Shown here piece after piece: positions 43,678-43,694 of a stretch of 43,694 bases of DNA. This stretch comes from Vicinamibacteria bacterium. GTDB lineage: Bacteria; Acidobacteriota; Vicinamibacteria; Fen-336; JAGNNV01. Numbering within the stretch: position 1 is the first letter of the stretch; the number at the start of each line of letters is the position of its first letter. A model generated the notes under the pieces. That model was not told the origin of the DNA, did no database searches, and saw nothing but the letters and a program-made list of their open reading frames with translations. The translations under genes and the position numbers were made by a program. Location of the stretch: assembly GCA_019694155.1 (NCBI GenBank), contig JAIBCN010000187.1, positions 1-43,694 on the forward strand. The letters run 5' to 3'.

Positions 43678-43694
43678 TCAGCCTCCGCCTACAC

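Overview
This 43.7-kb window is GC-rich bacterial chromosome, most likely from an Acidobacteriota member. The inference rests on a PadR regulator coupled to a duplicated MacB-like permease of the ADOP type (typical of Acidobacteria), an Oar-like TonB receptor with an N-terminal carboxypeptidase-regulatory domain, a fused NuoCD, and dense GC-rich coding. No rRNA, tRNA, CRISPR array, insertion sequence or prophage gene was seen.

Layout. (1) 1-1.3 kb: a MacA-like adaptor on the minus strand, its partners probably beyond the left edge. (2) 1.4-11.7 kb: a tightly coupled plus-strand operon: AddB-like nuclease, AddA-like helicase/nuclease, a third stand-alone RecB/Cas4-like nuclease, then two multi-pass membrane proteins. 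All junctions overlap by 1-4 nt. A PLP aminotransferase follows at 11.7-13.0 kb. (3) 13.15-17.7 kb: a partial complex I cluster, nuoB-nuoCD-nuoG-nuoI, lacking A, E, F, H and J-N. (4) 17.9-20.8 kb: a TonB-dependent receptor with its own promoter and a strong terminator. (5) 20.9-28.9 kb, minus strand: a complete System I cytochrome c maturation operon, ccmABCDEFGHI, including a 46-residue ccmD nested by overlaps between ccmC and ccmE, followed by a secreted dienelactone-hydrolase-like protein. (6) 29.0-31.6 kb: an FHA protein with a C-terminal membrane anchor, a DUF971 protein and a processive GT2 glycosyltransferase. (7) 31.7-37.6 kb: mutS2-dnaG-rpoD, a DNA maintenance and macromolecular synthesis cluster. 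(8) 37.65-43.7 kb: an accessory-looking tail with a PAF-acetylhydrolase-like membrane esterase, a 74-residue membrane protein, a VapBC-type toxin-antitoxin pair, and padR plus its permease.

The tail is punctuated by three copies of a short hairpin repeat (core GAAGCAATCCCGC) at about 37.8, 39.7 and 43.6 kb. One copy supplies the last codons and the stop of the esterase gene. The padR promoter carries a 28-bp near-palindrome spanning its -10 and running into the start codon, a strong candidate autoregulatory operator. vapB, ccmA and the FHA gene have -10-like hexamers 6-10 nt from their ATG and no Shine-Dalgarno, suggesting leaderless transcripts.

Functionally the core part links DNA break processing, replication and transcription initiation, and respiratory chain assembly (complex I peripheral arm plus c-type cytochrome maturation). 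The most unusual items are the three-nuclease AddAB-like operon, the reduced nuo cluster, and the repeat-bracketed accessory tail.
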